From assembly GCA_946800325.1 (NCBI GenBank), contig OX326956.1:24340356-24404355 (forward strand): a DNA stretch of 64,000 bases, written 5' to 3'. Position numbers and translations under genes: made by a program. Origin of the DNA: Luzula sylvatica. Its lineage: Eukaryota > Streptophyta > Magnoliopsida > Poales > Juncaceae. The notes beneath the pieces are model-generated. The model was not told the DNA's origin. It did no database searches and saw only the letters and a program-made list of their open reading frames with translations. Position 1 is the first letter of the stretch. Each line of letters starts with the position of its first letter. Below are positions 13,194 through 26,470 of the stretch, in pieces.

Positions 13194-13782
13194 TAACGAC
13201 TAATAAGTAATAAGCTATATTGCGCTGATATTTCAGAAACCCGTCGGTATCCAAATCGTCGTATTCATATCGTATTTTAATTTTTTTACAGAAATGTCGT
13301 GTCCTCGTATTCGAGTAACATAACTAAAGAACCATATTCGAACATGAAAAATAGCACATATGAGATGAAAGATAAAAGGAGCAACAACACGTGATAGTCC
13401 AATAAAGATATAAAAAGTTCCATTGTTGTGGTGTTTCGTGTTTGCATTAGCCTCATAGCCTGTCCATATCCTCATGGGAGAAGAAGCATGTCCTCCTAAC
13501 TCCTAATTCCTAATGCCAACGTGCTTTGTGGCCCCTTCCTTGACCAATACTTAAACTTCTAATTCTAATGATTTATTAGTTAGTAAAAAGAAATAACAAT
13601 GTTGGTTAGTAAAATTTGCTTCGTTATTGGAAAGAGAATATTGTTTTGTCATTTCATTACACGTTGCTGAAACTACACATTTTCTTTGTTTATTGAGAGT
13701 TGGTAGAATAGAATCAACCTTCAACCATCATTTGTTTTGTAGTGTATGCCTGTATTTATTATTTTATAGCTAATTATGTCAT

Positions 13783-14045
13783 GGGAAATTCTACCTTGCC
13801 CCCAGCTTTCAACACAACATCCTCAATTTCCTAGTTAACCCACTTAATTAACATCTCAATTAACAATAAACATTGAATTAATAATTTTTAAATATTAATT
13901 ATCATTTGTTAATCCAGATAGATGTTAATTATCACGTTAAGTGGGTTAAATTAATTTACATGTGTTAATTCATAAGTTAATTAAGTGGGTTAATTAGATA
14001 ATTGAGGATGTTGTGTTGAAATCTGGTGGCACAGTATATGCCCTC
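13783..14045. mobile_element. Mutator-type MITE, family E1, copy 2
   Basis: 263-bp element with termini GGGAAATTCTACC / (inverted) GAGGGCATATACTG and inner inverted repeats around CAACACAACATCCTCAAT. It is flanked by a perfect 9-bp direct repeat TTATGTCAT (13774-13782 and 14046-14054), which places the family among Mutator-like elements. Confidence 0.85.
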
Positions 14046-14054
14046 TTATGTCAT

Positions 14055-14314
14055 ACTCCCTAATTTCTCCATCACATCCTCTATATCACCAATTAACTAT
14101 TAATTAATGATTAATTAATAATGATTAGTAACAAAAGGACATTCGATTAATAGTTAATTGATATTAATTAAGAATTGTTAATATATATGTATTTTAATTA
14201 TATATTAATTAACTATTAATGGAGTGTCACTTGGTTAATTACCATGCTAATTAATCATTAATTAGGAATATAGAGAATGTTGTGGGAAAATTGGGGGATA
14301 CAGTATATGGCCTC
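14055..14314. mobile_element. Mutator-type MITE, family E2, abutting E1
   Basis: Inverted repeats around CATCACATCCTCTATAT and its partner ATATAGAGAATGTTGTG. The 9 bases after the right end (TTATTTTAT) match 7 of 9 in the E1 target duplication, so the E1 and E2 elements appear to share one target copy between them. A related element occupies the corresponding position in the NIP flank at about 52880-53085. Confidence 0.65.
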
Positions 14315-14940
14315 TTATTTTATTTACTGCTTGTTAAGGTTCTAGGTGAAAGATGAAGCCAATCATATTTATTCTCTTTGCCGACTCAAAATACACAAAT
14401 TATTTTGAATTATTTTGTTATATTACTCTTTCACAATAAATTCGAAAATCAAACTTTTGTAATTTTAATGAACATCATTAATTGCAAAATATATTTTTGT
14501 TAAATGGTATTTTTATTTTTTGAAAATTCAATTTGGTCGGGAAACTCAAATAATATGATTTTAGAATTATCAGAAACATTATTAAAAATAGAACAAGTAC
14601 AAATCTGTAACCGTTTGGCAGTAGGATTATTAAATCAGATTATTCAAGGCCTTGTCAGATATATAAATTTCTCTCAAAAAAATTTCATTTGAGAATGAAA
14701 TGATAAGTCTCTCTGGGTTCATATTATTAAATGGACTATGGACTCCCGGAATGAATGTACCAATTAGAAATTTAGAACCATGATATATATTAATTTTAGT
14801 ATGGCCTTATTTGAAAGCCCAATATATTTCACAAATTTTGAATCAGGCATGTCATAATTATGCTACTTTAATACAAGATTATATAGAACCTTACATATTT
14901 ATATGTGACCATAGCTTTAACTATTATTTTCATGCGCTCT

Positions 14941-15158
14941 CAGTGGCGGATCTTGACACAAGATTCATTGGGGGGGGGGGGGGCAAAATGAAAAAATGGT
15001 TCTGAAATTACACTGTGCGATTTTTTTAGAGGGGGCAAACAGTAAATTTTACGCTGTTATACTGATAAAATACACCGAATCACTAGATATATACATTGCT
15101 CGGCGAAAATCTTGGGGGGGCGACCGCCCCCCGCGGCCCTCACTAAGATCCGTCCCTG
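14941..15158. mobile_element. Non-autonomous hAT element (218 bp)
   Basis: Termini CAGTGGCGGATCTTG and, inverted, CAGGGACGGATCTTAG are classic plant hAT ends. It is flanked by a perfect 8-bp target duplication TGCGCTCT (14933-14940 and 15159-15166). The paralogous repeat at about 22680 lacks the insertion, giving an empty-site comparison. Long G and C runs lie just inside both ends. Confidence 0.92.
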
Positions 15159-15450
15159 TGCGCTCTGTTGAGGGGTTTTCAAATTTATTATTAATCAAGC
15201 ATGATTATTAAAATATTTTGTAGCTTGTTTTTCAAATTTCCAGTTGTTCTTCAATAAATAAATAAGAGGTGAAAAAAATAACATTTAAAAGTTATGCTCA
15301 AAGTATAAGCACTAAAAATGTACAAAAAATATAAGTACTTTTTCAATGATCTTATATCGAAGTATACAAAAATTCAAAACAACTACAAAATTTATGGATA
15401 TGATTTAGTTATGTTAGGTGATTCGATGGATAGATAATTTGTAGTGATTC

Positions 15451-16560
15451 TAAAATTAAAAGAAAATAAATTCGTCCATCAATATCAACAATCGAAAGGG
15501 AGGAGAAAACTACTTTGTGCGATATATCATGTTTCGTGGCGTTGAGTTTTAATATTTGTGTACAAGTATACTCGGATAAAATGCTTGCTAAAATATTTAT
15601 TTTATTTTTGTGATGTTTCATAAATGAAATATTGTCTTTAAATGGAAAGTAAAAAAAGAAAGAACGAATTTTGTGGATAGATTTCACTCTAATCGTTACT
15701 TGATTTTTTTTTTTTTTTTATAAATGTATCCTTCCTACGCTAATTCGTTTTATTCGTGAACCGAATAAAAAGATATAATTCCATGATATTTCGCCATTAC
15801 ATTATAATTCATCTTTGTCAAGGGAGGCGGGGTGTTTCGTTAGGTCGGTTTAAGCTGAAGAGTTAATTTTTTTTTTTAATCGAACCAGAATAATATCAAG
15901 CTAAACTATATAGAATTTTGAAATTATTTGAAAACGGACCGAATAAATCGAATTCAACTGAAGACAACAAGGAATTATAATTTTAAAATAAAAAGATCAC
16001 TAATGAGATTCAAATTTTATTTAAAAAAACAATTACTCAAATAAAATATTGATTAAATTATTTATAAAATAACTATTTAAAATTTAAAAGGTTTAAAGTT
16101 AACATATTGAAAAAGTTGAAAATAATGCATAATTCGACCGATTTAATTTAACCGTTTTTCAAAAACAAAAAAAATTCGAACGGGGCCGAATAAATTAAAA
16201 TATACAAGGTTTGAACCAACCCAAATGAAATAAATCGAAATAATCAACTTAAATAAAATGAATTCGATCGATTCAATCCGACTCCTTAACAAAGATAAGT
16301 ATTCGAACATTCATAATTTAGTGAAGATAATGTGTGATGGTGCACATAACTAGACCCATTTTTCAGTGAGAGAGTTTGTTTAGATTAACATAGAAGAACA
16401 ACTTCTCCAAATCAAGTCTCTAATTACGAACATGGTTTAAATAGCCTGCTTGATTACGTGGTTTTCTAAAGAAAAAAACACCTACATTGTTTAACGTTGG
16501 AACAAATTGGCCAGCTTGATTATATATATTAATAGATTGTGATGTTTTTTTTTTGTTGTA
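15451..16560. repeat. Dispersed repeat R1, copy 2
   Basis: Diverged copy of 8330-9620 in the same orientation (see that entry). Its last part (16430-16540) resembles 10200-10320. No gene seen. Confidence 0.6.
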
Positions 16561-18060
16561 CTAGGAGAGGGGTACCCATGTTTCACTTCGGAAACATAAA
16601 ATAGAAAATTTATAATGCGAAATTATTTTTTTCTTTTTATAATTTGTATTTTAGGAAATTAAAAAATATATATTATTTTTTATTTTTATGGAATTATGAA
16701 ATGGTCATGTCATGTTTTTTAAATTTATAGGAGAGACATTTATCTTGATAATTGTGACTTGTGAGATTACGAAAAAAAATGGTTCACATTTTTGTTCGAA
16801 GTTTTATAATGATATACATGATTTATTATACTATACATGTGCTACTATTATTCTCTGGATATTTCTTTGGAATAAAAGGGAGGGAGGAGAGCACTTCTCC
16901 ACCTTTTTTGATACAACGTATATATTTGATGAATTGAGATTATTATTATTATTATTATTATTCAATTTACTCAAAAATATTTGCACTATACTTTCAAGAA
17001 TGAGAATAATTTTTTTTTTATAGAGATAAATTTTTAATTGCCGTGTAAATATATTAAAATAAAAATATTATTTAACTTTTTTTTACAACGAAATAGAAAT
17101 ATATCTTTTTATTTCATTTACCCTTTCGTGGAAGCATAAACACATTGTACAATTAATTTATTTATATATTAAAATAAGTATTATTATGAATTTCTTAGAT
17201 TTTAATATTATATTAAAATATACTATGAATTTATTTATATATGAAAATAAGTATTAATATGAATTTATTTAGATATTATTAGTACATTCATTTTATTTGT
17301 CCATTATTGTGTCTTGTTACACGATGGTCTACAAAAAATATGCAACACTAAATCTTGTTCATTATTGTAACTCGCTACACGATTGACCACAAACATGATA
17401 GAACATAAAATCCAAAAAAACACGTCACGTTGTTTTTCATTTGACATTATTGTGATTCATTATACGATTGGCTATAGAAGCTATACAATACTAAATATTT
17501 CTCATTATTATCACTCATTAAACAATTGGCTACAAATATAATGAAATATGAAATCAGAAAAGGAAGACTTGTCCCATCTTGTTCAATTGGAATTTCTTAG
17601 ATTGTAATATTATATTAAATTAAAATATTAAAATATATTATGAATTTATTTATATATTTAAATAAGTATTAATATGATTTTTTTTTTTTTGAAAAAGGAT
17701 AATCTCTCGATTTGTCCTTGTCAATATTAATATGAATTTATTTAGATATATTTTGTACATTCATTTTATTTATTGAGCTTTTCTTCCATACACCAAAACT
17801 TTCTCAACCATTTATATTGTTTAATCCAACGGTATGTGTAAATCTTATTAACCGGCTAATTCTAATCAGCAGGTCAAATATTCTAATCAGCAGGTTAAAG
17901 AAAATTAGTGCAGGGGCACAACTGTAATTTAACAAGACCAAGTTGGACCCTTCCTCTTCTCTCTTATTCATACGCAGGAACAGATTAATGAGAATATAGA
18001 GATTAAGCATGACTCATTTTATGTAAACTTAGATGCAACAATATAAATACACAAGATAAG
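16561..18060. repeat. AT-rich sequence with a degenerate ~85-bp tandem repeat at 17285-17570
   Basis: The 17285-17570 part consists of repeated units built around CATTATTGTRACTCRTTACACGATTGRCTACAAA-type text; an inverted counterpart with matching flanks is at 42230-42950 and a partial one at 21295-21415. No gene; the open frame at 16712-17023 has no family signature. Confidence 0.6.
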
Positions 18061-19472
18061 CTATTTAAGATTTTATTAAAAACTAGGAGATTATCCGCGA
18101 TTCGCGACGGTTTTGTTTTATTTGTTTTGTCATACACATAATATATAGTTATAATTTTTCGGGATCAAATTTAAGATTTTATGAAAATAAATATCATATT
18201 GATTAAGAAAGTTTGATGATAATAAAATTATTATACTATTTTTTAATATGAAACATTGCGAAATATGTATTTAGTACTTTAATGCAACATATACAAAAAT
18301 AATAAATTTCACTACAAAATATTAAGACAACATGCGTGGACATAAACAAAAATCAGAACCATATGATATTTTAAATTTTCATATCTAAAATTAAGAATAA
18401 TACCAAAAATAATAAAAGTTTAAAAAAATTATTTCTGTCTGATAAATTTTATGTTTCATTTATGTTATTGAAAAATATTATATAAGTTAAAAAAATTATT
18501 TGTGTTTAGTAAATAAATATCTTTCATTAATTTTTTTTAAAGATTAACATGAAACTATTTGAAGTACAAATACAAATATAACATAATTATTTTTAAAAAA
18601 ATAATAATAATTAGGATGTGCAATTTTTTCAATTATATTTTTAAAAATAATAATAATTAGGATTACAAATCATTAATGTAATTATATTTATTTTTATATA
18701 TTTTTTTACATAATTGATTTCATAATTTTAAGTTAGAGAAAAATATTGAATATATGATAATAACATACTTAGTAGTATGTGCAATTTTTTTTCAATTATA
18801 GTTTTGAAAATAATAATAATTAGTCTTACAAGTCCTTAATGTAATTATATTTATTTTTATATCTTTTTTTACATAATTGTTTTCATAATTTTAAGTTAGA
18901 GAAAAATATTAAATATATGATAATATGGATCTCAAAATAAAGTTAAAATTACAGCGAATATATTTCTTAATTTTTTTTAATTATATTATGAAAATACTAA
19001 CTATATATATTTGATGTATGTTTTATGATATTGTATATTAATTTATCAATTTATTAATGTTAGATATTTAAACTCTTCACATTTTATTTGTATTCATAAT
19101 TGATCATGTAACATAATGTGAAAAAAAATTCAAAATCAAATACAACTGTTCCAATATTAACCTAACAAATAATATTTGGACACGTCATCAGGGATTTATA
19201 TAAAAATATATTTCATGATATGATTTAATATTTGAATTGAGACATATATTATATACATTTATAAATTAATTTTGTAAATAATATTAGTTACAATATAATA
19301 TTAGTTTCAATATCCAAATCGATTATATACGGATACATCTGGATTCGTATTTATACCCGAAAAATTATATGACACAAATAATATATTATTTTATCTTCAA
19401 TAAACCTATCAGTTTTAATATTTTGTTTTTAGTACTATAAACAAATAATATGTTGGTATCACAAATAATGTC
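18061..19472. repeat. AT-rich decayed repeat DNA with a ~160-bp tandem duplication
   Basis: 18618-18778 and 18779-18930 are head-to-tail copies that start GTGCAATTTTTT and include a shared ACATAATTG..TTCATAATTTTAAGTTAGAG section. The segment at 18085 (GATTATCCGCGATTCGCGAC) looks like the end of an old repeat, but I cannot name it. No coding capacity. Confidence 0.55.
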
Positions 19473-20534
19473 TGTTGGGAATTCACCCGACCCCGGGCCC
19501 GCGCATCGGATATGAAGGCCCGGTCCGGTTCCCTAAATCCAAGATCACGCCATGACTTCGAGGGTACGATGCAAAGTAGGATAGACGATTACCAACGTGA
19601 AATTGATCACGCACGATGGGTTGATCGCTCGCACCCTTCTTTCCTTCGGTGTCACGTTGGTGACTAGCCCGTACGTCCCATACCGCACGTCTCCAACCGT
19701 CTTGACACGCCTCGGGTTGTCTTCGTGCGTTCCATGCCCGCATGCTTCCACAGCCCATTACTCGATTCGCTCGTTTCCGTCTCCGACAGATTTCGTTCCT
19801 CCGAATCGATCACAACCGAAAGAGCCCCAGATGTTGCTCCTCTACTTGTATCCACCTTGACTCGTAAGACGTCGGTCGCGGGTGCAACTGCCTAGACGAT
19901 GCACCGGCGAACTTGCTCGATTGATTGATTCTCTATACCGGAAAACATCTTTTCACGGTTTCTCTCTCTTTACACCCTTTCTCTCTCTAGAAAGTTGTCT
20001 CACAATTCTCTGGAATATCCTGAATTAATTAACTGAATGAACCACACCCGATGAGAGAGAAAAATCCTATTTATATCATATAGGATTAGGATTGGCCAAA
20101 AGACATGTATATCCAATATACACTCTTTCACACAGAAAGTTGCATGTATCTGTCCAGTATTCTGTCCATACGAAATTGGTAAATTTCTCTGTCAGAAAAT
20201 CAGCCAACACGAAAGTTGTTGATAATCTTATTATCTACTCGACCCAATTTGGCCTGGCCCAATTGGAGTTCGTATGCAAAAGTTATGACTGTTTTACTAA
20301 CTGTATGTCATACTGTTGCAGCCTTTCGGTATTTCATAGAAACGACACTGATACTTCGTTCATATGAAATATATTTCTATATGAAGGTTGTAGATAATCT
20401 TATTATCTATCTAACCCAATTTTAACCATTCAAATTGGATTTTCCTACTGAAAGATATGACCACGAATGTACGCTTACATTCGTTTATCCTTGTGTACAC
20501 TTTTACGGTTGATCCTGAAACTGTATTTCCTTCA
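19473..20534 (-). mobile_element. Probable solo LTR of an LTR retrotransposon
   Basis: A GC-richer block stands out from its AT-rich surroundings. It begins TGTTGGGAATTC, ends CA, and is flanked by a perfect 5-bp direct repeat ATGTC (19468-19472 and 20535-20539). A TATA-like GATATAAATAGG (20074-20085) on the minus strand followed by a leader-like region suggests minus orientation. No gag or pol sequence adjoins it. Five-base flanks plus TG..CA can arise by chance, so the right border is moderately sure only. Confidence 0.6.
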
Positions 20535-20539
20535 ATGTC

Positions 20540-21290
20540 AACAAACTATTTTAAGTGTAATATGTTGTTTTTGTGTCAATATATTATTTTGATTGTCAAT
20601 AAATCATTGTATACATGTATTGTCAGAAAATATTGTACACCCTCATATATCATTTTAGCGTTAATATTGTTGTATTATTTTTGTACTAATATATTGTTTC
20701 TAGTGTCAATATATCATTTCAAACATTAACATACAACTTTCAAGGTGAATCATTATTTATAGTATAATATAAGTATACTGTATTTGAGTGTCAACATATC
20801 ATTATTATTGATAATTTGTGTTACTTGTTAAGTCAATATACTATTTTTTATGTTTATATACTGTTTTTATTGTTAATAAATATTTTTAATAACAATATAC
20901 TATTTTGATTTTTAATATATTATTTTTTCAATCATATTATACTATTTTCAACAGTAATGTATTATTTTTATTATTATCAATAATATACTATTTTCAATTT
21001 GATTGTACAATCTTTTTCAATGCTCGTGAAAATGAACTTGTACCATCTCGTTACGTACTTAATGCATCATGGTTTATGCCATGCAATGATATACACTCTA
21101 CGATGACCTATTCAATGCTCCGCTTATTAACTTATCGTTCCCGAGATAAAAAGTTAAAACTTTGCTAAACTTTTTACTTTATTAACCAACTGGTTGTATT
21201 ACTTGTATTTGATTATTCCATAAATACCCTTGTATGAATGTACGACTAGGATTAAATCTACTAAAAAATAAAGTACAAATTGTGGTGTAT
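20540..21290. repeat. Degenerate ~25-35-bp tandem repeat (TCAATATAT..ATTTT units)
   Basis: More than a dozen imperfect units of the form GTGTCAATATATYATTTT, gradually losing register to 21000. The left flank of the LTR (19440-19470) has similar text, so the LTR probably inserted within this array. The last 250 bp are unassigned. Confidence 0.6.
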
Positions 21291-23181
21291 TGAAGAAAAA
21301 CTCTTATTTATTTATTATTATGTCTCGTTACACGATTGACTACAATAATTATTCAATACTAAATCTTGTCCGATATTATAACTCATAACGAATTGATTAC
21401 AAAAATAACAAAACAGTCCCCATCGATGCATCGTGTTCATTCCACACTATTCATGTTTACATAAACTCACAACATATTCGTGATGTGATTGAGCGGTTCA
21501 TTTCACACCGTTCATGTTTGCATAAACTTGAAAAATAAACTAACATGCAACAAAAGTATGTTCGAATAGTAAATAATATTTTCATGAACAAAAGCACGTA
21601 AAGTAAACAAATTTAAATCTTTTGTCCGACATTCTAACTCTTCTTATAATCTAAGTTTATAAAACCTTTTCTTTTCCTTATATGGAAGGAAAATACAAGA
21701 AAAGAATATATTTTATGTTTAACCCACGAATTATGAACTATCAATTTATGAGATATTGGAGACGACCAACTTTCTTATTTTCTTATGTCCAAAATTAGAA
21801 ATTGAAAGTGGATGGAAGGATGAAAAATAAGAATGTCGTATCCGACAAAATGAAAATGTTTCTTATCGTTAACACTAGAAATATGAAAAATGACCCATGA
21901 GATGATAAACCTAGTCCATAATCCACAAATGAAAATGTTTCTTATTATTAGAAACATTGTTAAATTCAGAACAAATACAAATTTGTAACCGTTTGGTAGT
22001 GGGATTATTAAATTCAGATCAGTACTCAAGGTCTCGAGAGATATATAAATTTCTAATGAAAAGGCTTTTTTGTTCATAATGTTAATAACATAGACTCACT
22101 AAATGAATGTACCAATTTTGTTATTTGAGAGTCCAATATATTTCACAAATTTTGAACCAAGCATGCCATTTTTTACACAAAAGAATAATAAAAAATATAC
22201 TACTTGCAACAAAATATATATAGTTTGCATATATAGCAAAAAAAAAAAAAAAACTTTATTGCAAAGCTTTATCAATATCCAACAGAGCCAATTAAGCAAA
22301 TAACACTTCATATCTCTTATTCATAACATTAATATTCAATACTACAAGTCTATTAACTAGCAAATAAATATATGAGTTTCAAGTTCTTAAACCGTTTCAT
22401 ACAAAGCAAAACGTTATTTTACGCATAAATCACAATAAAATAAAAATTCAAAACAATATAACATAAAAAAGGGATACAATACACATACAAGGGCAATAAT
22501 AAGTTACCTTATATATGTTTCAAGTATGATTGGAAATATCAAATGTATTGCTAATCAAGCATGATTTACAATATATCAAATATAATTATAAATATCAAGT
22601 ATAATTTATTATGCTATTTTAATACGAGATTATTTAGAAACTTAAATGCTAATACTTGACCATCGTTTTAACTACTATTTTTATGCGATGTGATGCGGGT
22701 TTTTCATATTTATTGTTAATCAAACATGATTATTACAATATTTTGTAGTTTGCTTTTCAAATTTCGCGTTGTTCTTCAATAAAAATAAGAGGTGAAACAT
22801 CTCACCTGAGATACCTCAAAAAAATATGCAAAAAATAACATTTGAAAATTATGATAAAAATAAGTACTAAAAAGTATAAAAAGTGTAAGTATTTTTTCAA
22901 GTATAAAAAACCAAAACAATTAAAAAAAATGTAAGGATATGATTTAATTATGTTACACGATTCATGAATGAGATAAATTGAACGAAAATACCAAGAAAGT
23001 CAAAACAAGTACAAAATGTAAGTATATGATTTAGTTAATATTATATGATTGAATGGATGAGATAAGAACATGACATCTTCACGGAGCATATAGTGATTCT
23101 AAAATTAAAAGAACATAAATCCATCCATCAATATAAATTATCGAAAGGGAGGAGAAAAATAAATACGAGTCTACGAGAGAG
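21291..23181. repeat. NIP-flank-related repeat, plus orientation, including NIP 3'-UTR-like sequence
   Basis: 22100-22470 is a diverged copy of the sequence just downstream of the NIP stop codon (53560-53900). It shares CAATATATTTCACAAATTTT, the CAAAGCTTTATCAA region, CAAATAACACTTCATATCTC and the ACAAAGCAAAACG region in the same order. The NIP coding exons are absent. A poly-A run (22239-22253) sits inside. Confidence 0.7.
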
Positions 23182-23189
23182 GGACTAGT

Positions 23190-23694
23190 AGGAGTGGGCA
23201 AATGATTTGGTTTATTTGGGAACCGAATCGAACCGGTTGAATTCGATTTAATCGGTTCGGTTTTTCGGTTTATTTGGTTCGGTTCGGTTCAAAAATTGAT
23301 ATTTTCGGTTTATTCGGTTCGGTTCGATTTTTGTATTTTCAAAACCGATTAAATCGAACCGACCGAATTAATATTATTTTTCACTTTTTCTATTATGTTC
23401 ATTTAAAAAAATTAAAATTCAATATTGTAAAATTAGAAATAACGTAAGTATATTTTATATGATTTGGTTTTATATATATATTTTTGCTAAATAACATTTG
23501 CATTTTAACATTATAAAACTTCTAATTCGGTCCAACCGAATAAATCGAATAAGAAATTCGGTTTATTCGGTTCGGTTTTAAATTGGTTCAAATTTTATTC
23601 GGTCCGGTTCGGTTCGGTTCGGTTTGAATCTAGTCCGGTTCGGTTTAATTCGATTTGCCCTTATTCGGTTCGGTTCAACTGAATGCCCACCTCT
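23190..23694. mobile_element. Non-autonomous hAT element with CGGTTCGGTT internal repeats
   Basis: Termini AGGAGTGGGCA and, inverted, AGAGGTGGGCA. The subterminal regions consist of degenerate repeats of CGGTTYGGTT and their complement AACCGAACCG, the usual look of a common plant hAT MITE group. The 8-bp flanks GGACTAGT (23182-23189) and GGAACTAGT (23696-23704) match with one inserted base. Confidence 0.85.
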
Positions 23695-25640
23695 GGGAAC
23701 TAGTGAGGTTAACATATTGTTTCTGATCCAATGTATACTTATTTTGTGCAATACATCATGTTTCGTGACATTATATTTTAATATTTATTTACGAGTATAC
23801 ATGGATAAAATGTTTGCTCAATTTTTATTTTTTATTTTTTTATTTCAATGATGCTTCAGAAATAAAATATTATATTTAAATGGAAAGTAAAAAAGAAACG
23901 ACAAACTTTCTCGGTGAATCATGATTAAATCCAAAATTTTCATATGCCTGACTTTAAATGGTAACATCCTGACATGTTACAGATTTAATACTAAGGGATG
24001 GAGGGCGAGCAATTTTAGGTTGGTATGTTATATAAAAAAAACTTGTAACGTGCAAAACACATATTTGTACAATATGTTTATGCAAGATACATCTGGAGAA
24101 TTATATGATCGTATCCACGACACGATGACTCCAAATCAAAACAAATCCATACTACAATTTTGATAAACAACAAGAGTAAATTCAACAAGACTCAAAAGAG
24201 AGAGAGTGTGACTGTGTGAGACATTATTCTCTTTTGAGGAAAAACAAAAATATAAGATACGCTATTTTGAGAAAAAACAATAACACCATCACATATTGCA
24301 GCAAAGTCCGTACAATTGACGTTGATTATGTCAAGACATTGTTAGCACAATAAGATAATTATAATTGTAATATATTTTTATTTAGAAAACGTAGTGAAAT
24401 GTAATATGAAATTTAAAAAAACATAAGATATCGTTAATGACAAACGATAAATTATTGGGTGCCATTAAAAAAAAAGAATCAAATGAATTTCACTATAATC
24501 ATTACATGAAATAAAATATCTTTAACTACGCTCATACATCCGTGTTCACGGAATAGAATGAAATAATTCCATGATATTTCTTGCTTACATTATACTCTAT
24601 CTTAGCCAAATGGGACGGGTGTTTTGTCGAGATGGTGTAAGCGGAAAATTTTAATCTGACTAGAATAAAATGAAATGAAACTAAATAGTATTTGGACTGA
24701 TTTTAAAACCGACTGGATAAAACCGAATTACTCCCATAAAATAATATTGGGAACTTTTTCATAAATCCCCCAACTTTTCTGAATATTATCAAATCACCTC
24801 AATTTTAAGATTCCTTCTAAAAAATATAAAGCATTTGAATTATTTTTTACCATGTTATGGAGTTAAAACTTAATTATTCCATCATCCAAAGTATACAAAT
24901 TTTGGACCAAAATATCCCACGATCTATATATATTTTTACTTTTTTATTCAACTGCAACCAATAAACAAAAGAAAAAACAATTATTAGTTTGATAATGTTT
25001 TGTAATATTATGTTACGGTACACAATTTTATTTTATGATATTATTATAAAACATATATATCATATTTTCTATAAATAACAATTTTGTTTTACATAAAATA
25101 TTATTTTTGTTCAATTATTATTTATCTATATTTTATGTAAAATATTACTTTTATTTATTTATTACTTACGCAAAATGTTACTTTTGTAAATATTTAAGGT
25201 TTAGGGTTGAATATTGTTTTCATACTTGTTTTGAGTATGAAAATAGTATTTTACATGAAATACTGATAAATAATAATAAAAAACATTTTCTGAGTATGAA
25301 AAATGATTGTCTCCAATATCCCATAAAATTGATAGTTCGTAATTTATGGTTTAAACATAAAATCTATTCTTTTGTTGTAATATGAGTTAGATTGTCAAAC
25401 AAAAGATTTCAGTTTGTTTACTTTACTTTTGTTCGCGAAAATATTATTTACTATTCGAACTTATTTTGTTGCATGTTAGATTATTTATTGAGTTTATGCA
25501 AACATGAATGGTGTGAATGAACATCACAAGTATGCTGCGAGTTTATTATACAAACATGAATGGTGTGAAATTAACTGCTCAATCACATTAGAGTATGTTA
25601 TGAGTTTATGCAGACCTCAATGGGGGGTGAAATGAACCAC
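23695..25640. repeat. Mosaic of NIP-flank and R1-related repeat fragments
   Basis: 23700-23900 resembles part of R1. 24749-24960 resembles the left part of the element at 57572-58119 (CCAACTTTTCTGAA..ATTATCAAA). 25230-25640 is an inverted NIP-flank-related segment, shared with 33370-33700 and 36110-36440. No intact gene; the open frames at 23921-24163 and 25107-25385 have no signature. Confidence 0.5.
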
Positions 25641-25680
25641 TCAATTCACAATCGCTAATTCGCCCATCCACCCAGTGCAC

Positions 25681-25681
<1 letters not shown>

Positions 25682-25719
<38 letters not shown>

Positions 25720-26470
25720 CCCCCGCGCCGCGCGCGCGAGGGCCGGGCCTCCTTCTTGGGCCCGGCCCCCTTTTTGGGCCAGACCCCCACCCCCCTTTTT
25801 GGGCCAGACCCCCACCCCCCGAGGGCCCGCCCCCCTTTTTGGGCCAGACCCCCCCCCCCCCGAGGGCCCGGCCCCCTTTTTGGGCCGGACCCCCCCCCCC
25901 CCCGAGGGCCCGGCCCCCTTTTTGGGCCGGACCCCCGGACCCCCCCGAGGGCCCGGCCCCCTTTTTGGGCCGGACCCCCCACCCCCCCGAGGGCCCGGCC
26001 CCCTTTTTGGGCCGGACCCCCCCCCCAGGGCCCGGCCCCCTTTTTGGGCCGGACCCCCCCAACCCCCCCCAGGGCCCGGCCCCCCCCCCCAGGGCCCGGC
26101 CCCCTTTTTGGGCCGGACCCCCTTTTTGGGCCGGACCCCCCCCCCCCCCCCCACACCCCAGGGCCCGGCCCCCTTTTTGGGCCGGACCCCCCCCCCCCCC
26201 CCCCGAGGGCCCGGCCCCCTTTTTGGGCCGGACCCTCCCCCCCCCCAGGGCCCGGGCCCCAATTTGGGCCCCCCCGGAGGGCCCGGCCCTCTTTTTGGGC
26301 CGGACCCCCCCCCTCCCATCCGAGGGCCCGACCCCCTTTTTGGGCCGGACCCCTCCCCCCCGAGGGCCCGCCTCCTTTTCGGGCCGGACCCCCCCTCCGA
26401 GGGCCCGACCCCCTTTTCGGGCCGGACCCCCCTCCAAGGGCCTAACCCCCTTTTGGGCCGGACCCCCTCC

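Larger units (their letters stand above)
13194..15450. repeat. NIP-flank-related repeat, plus orientation (interrupted by MITEs and a hAT element)
   Basis: Collinear with 52600-53620, the 3' flank of the NIP gene. Shared landmarks include the TTGCTGAAACTACACATTTT region, the GCTTGTTRAGGTTCT region and CAATATATTTCACAAATTTT (14818 onward; also at 22134 and 53572). Similar segments occur inverted at 30357-33300 and 40876-41600. No exon of the NIP coding region is present. Confidence 0.65.
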
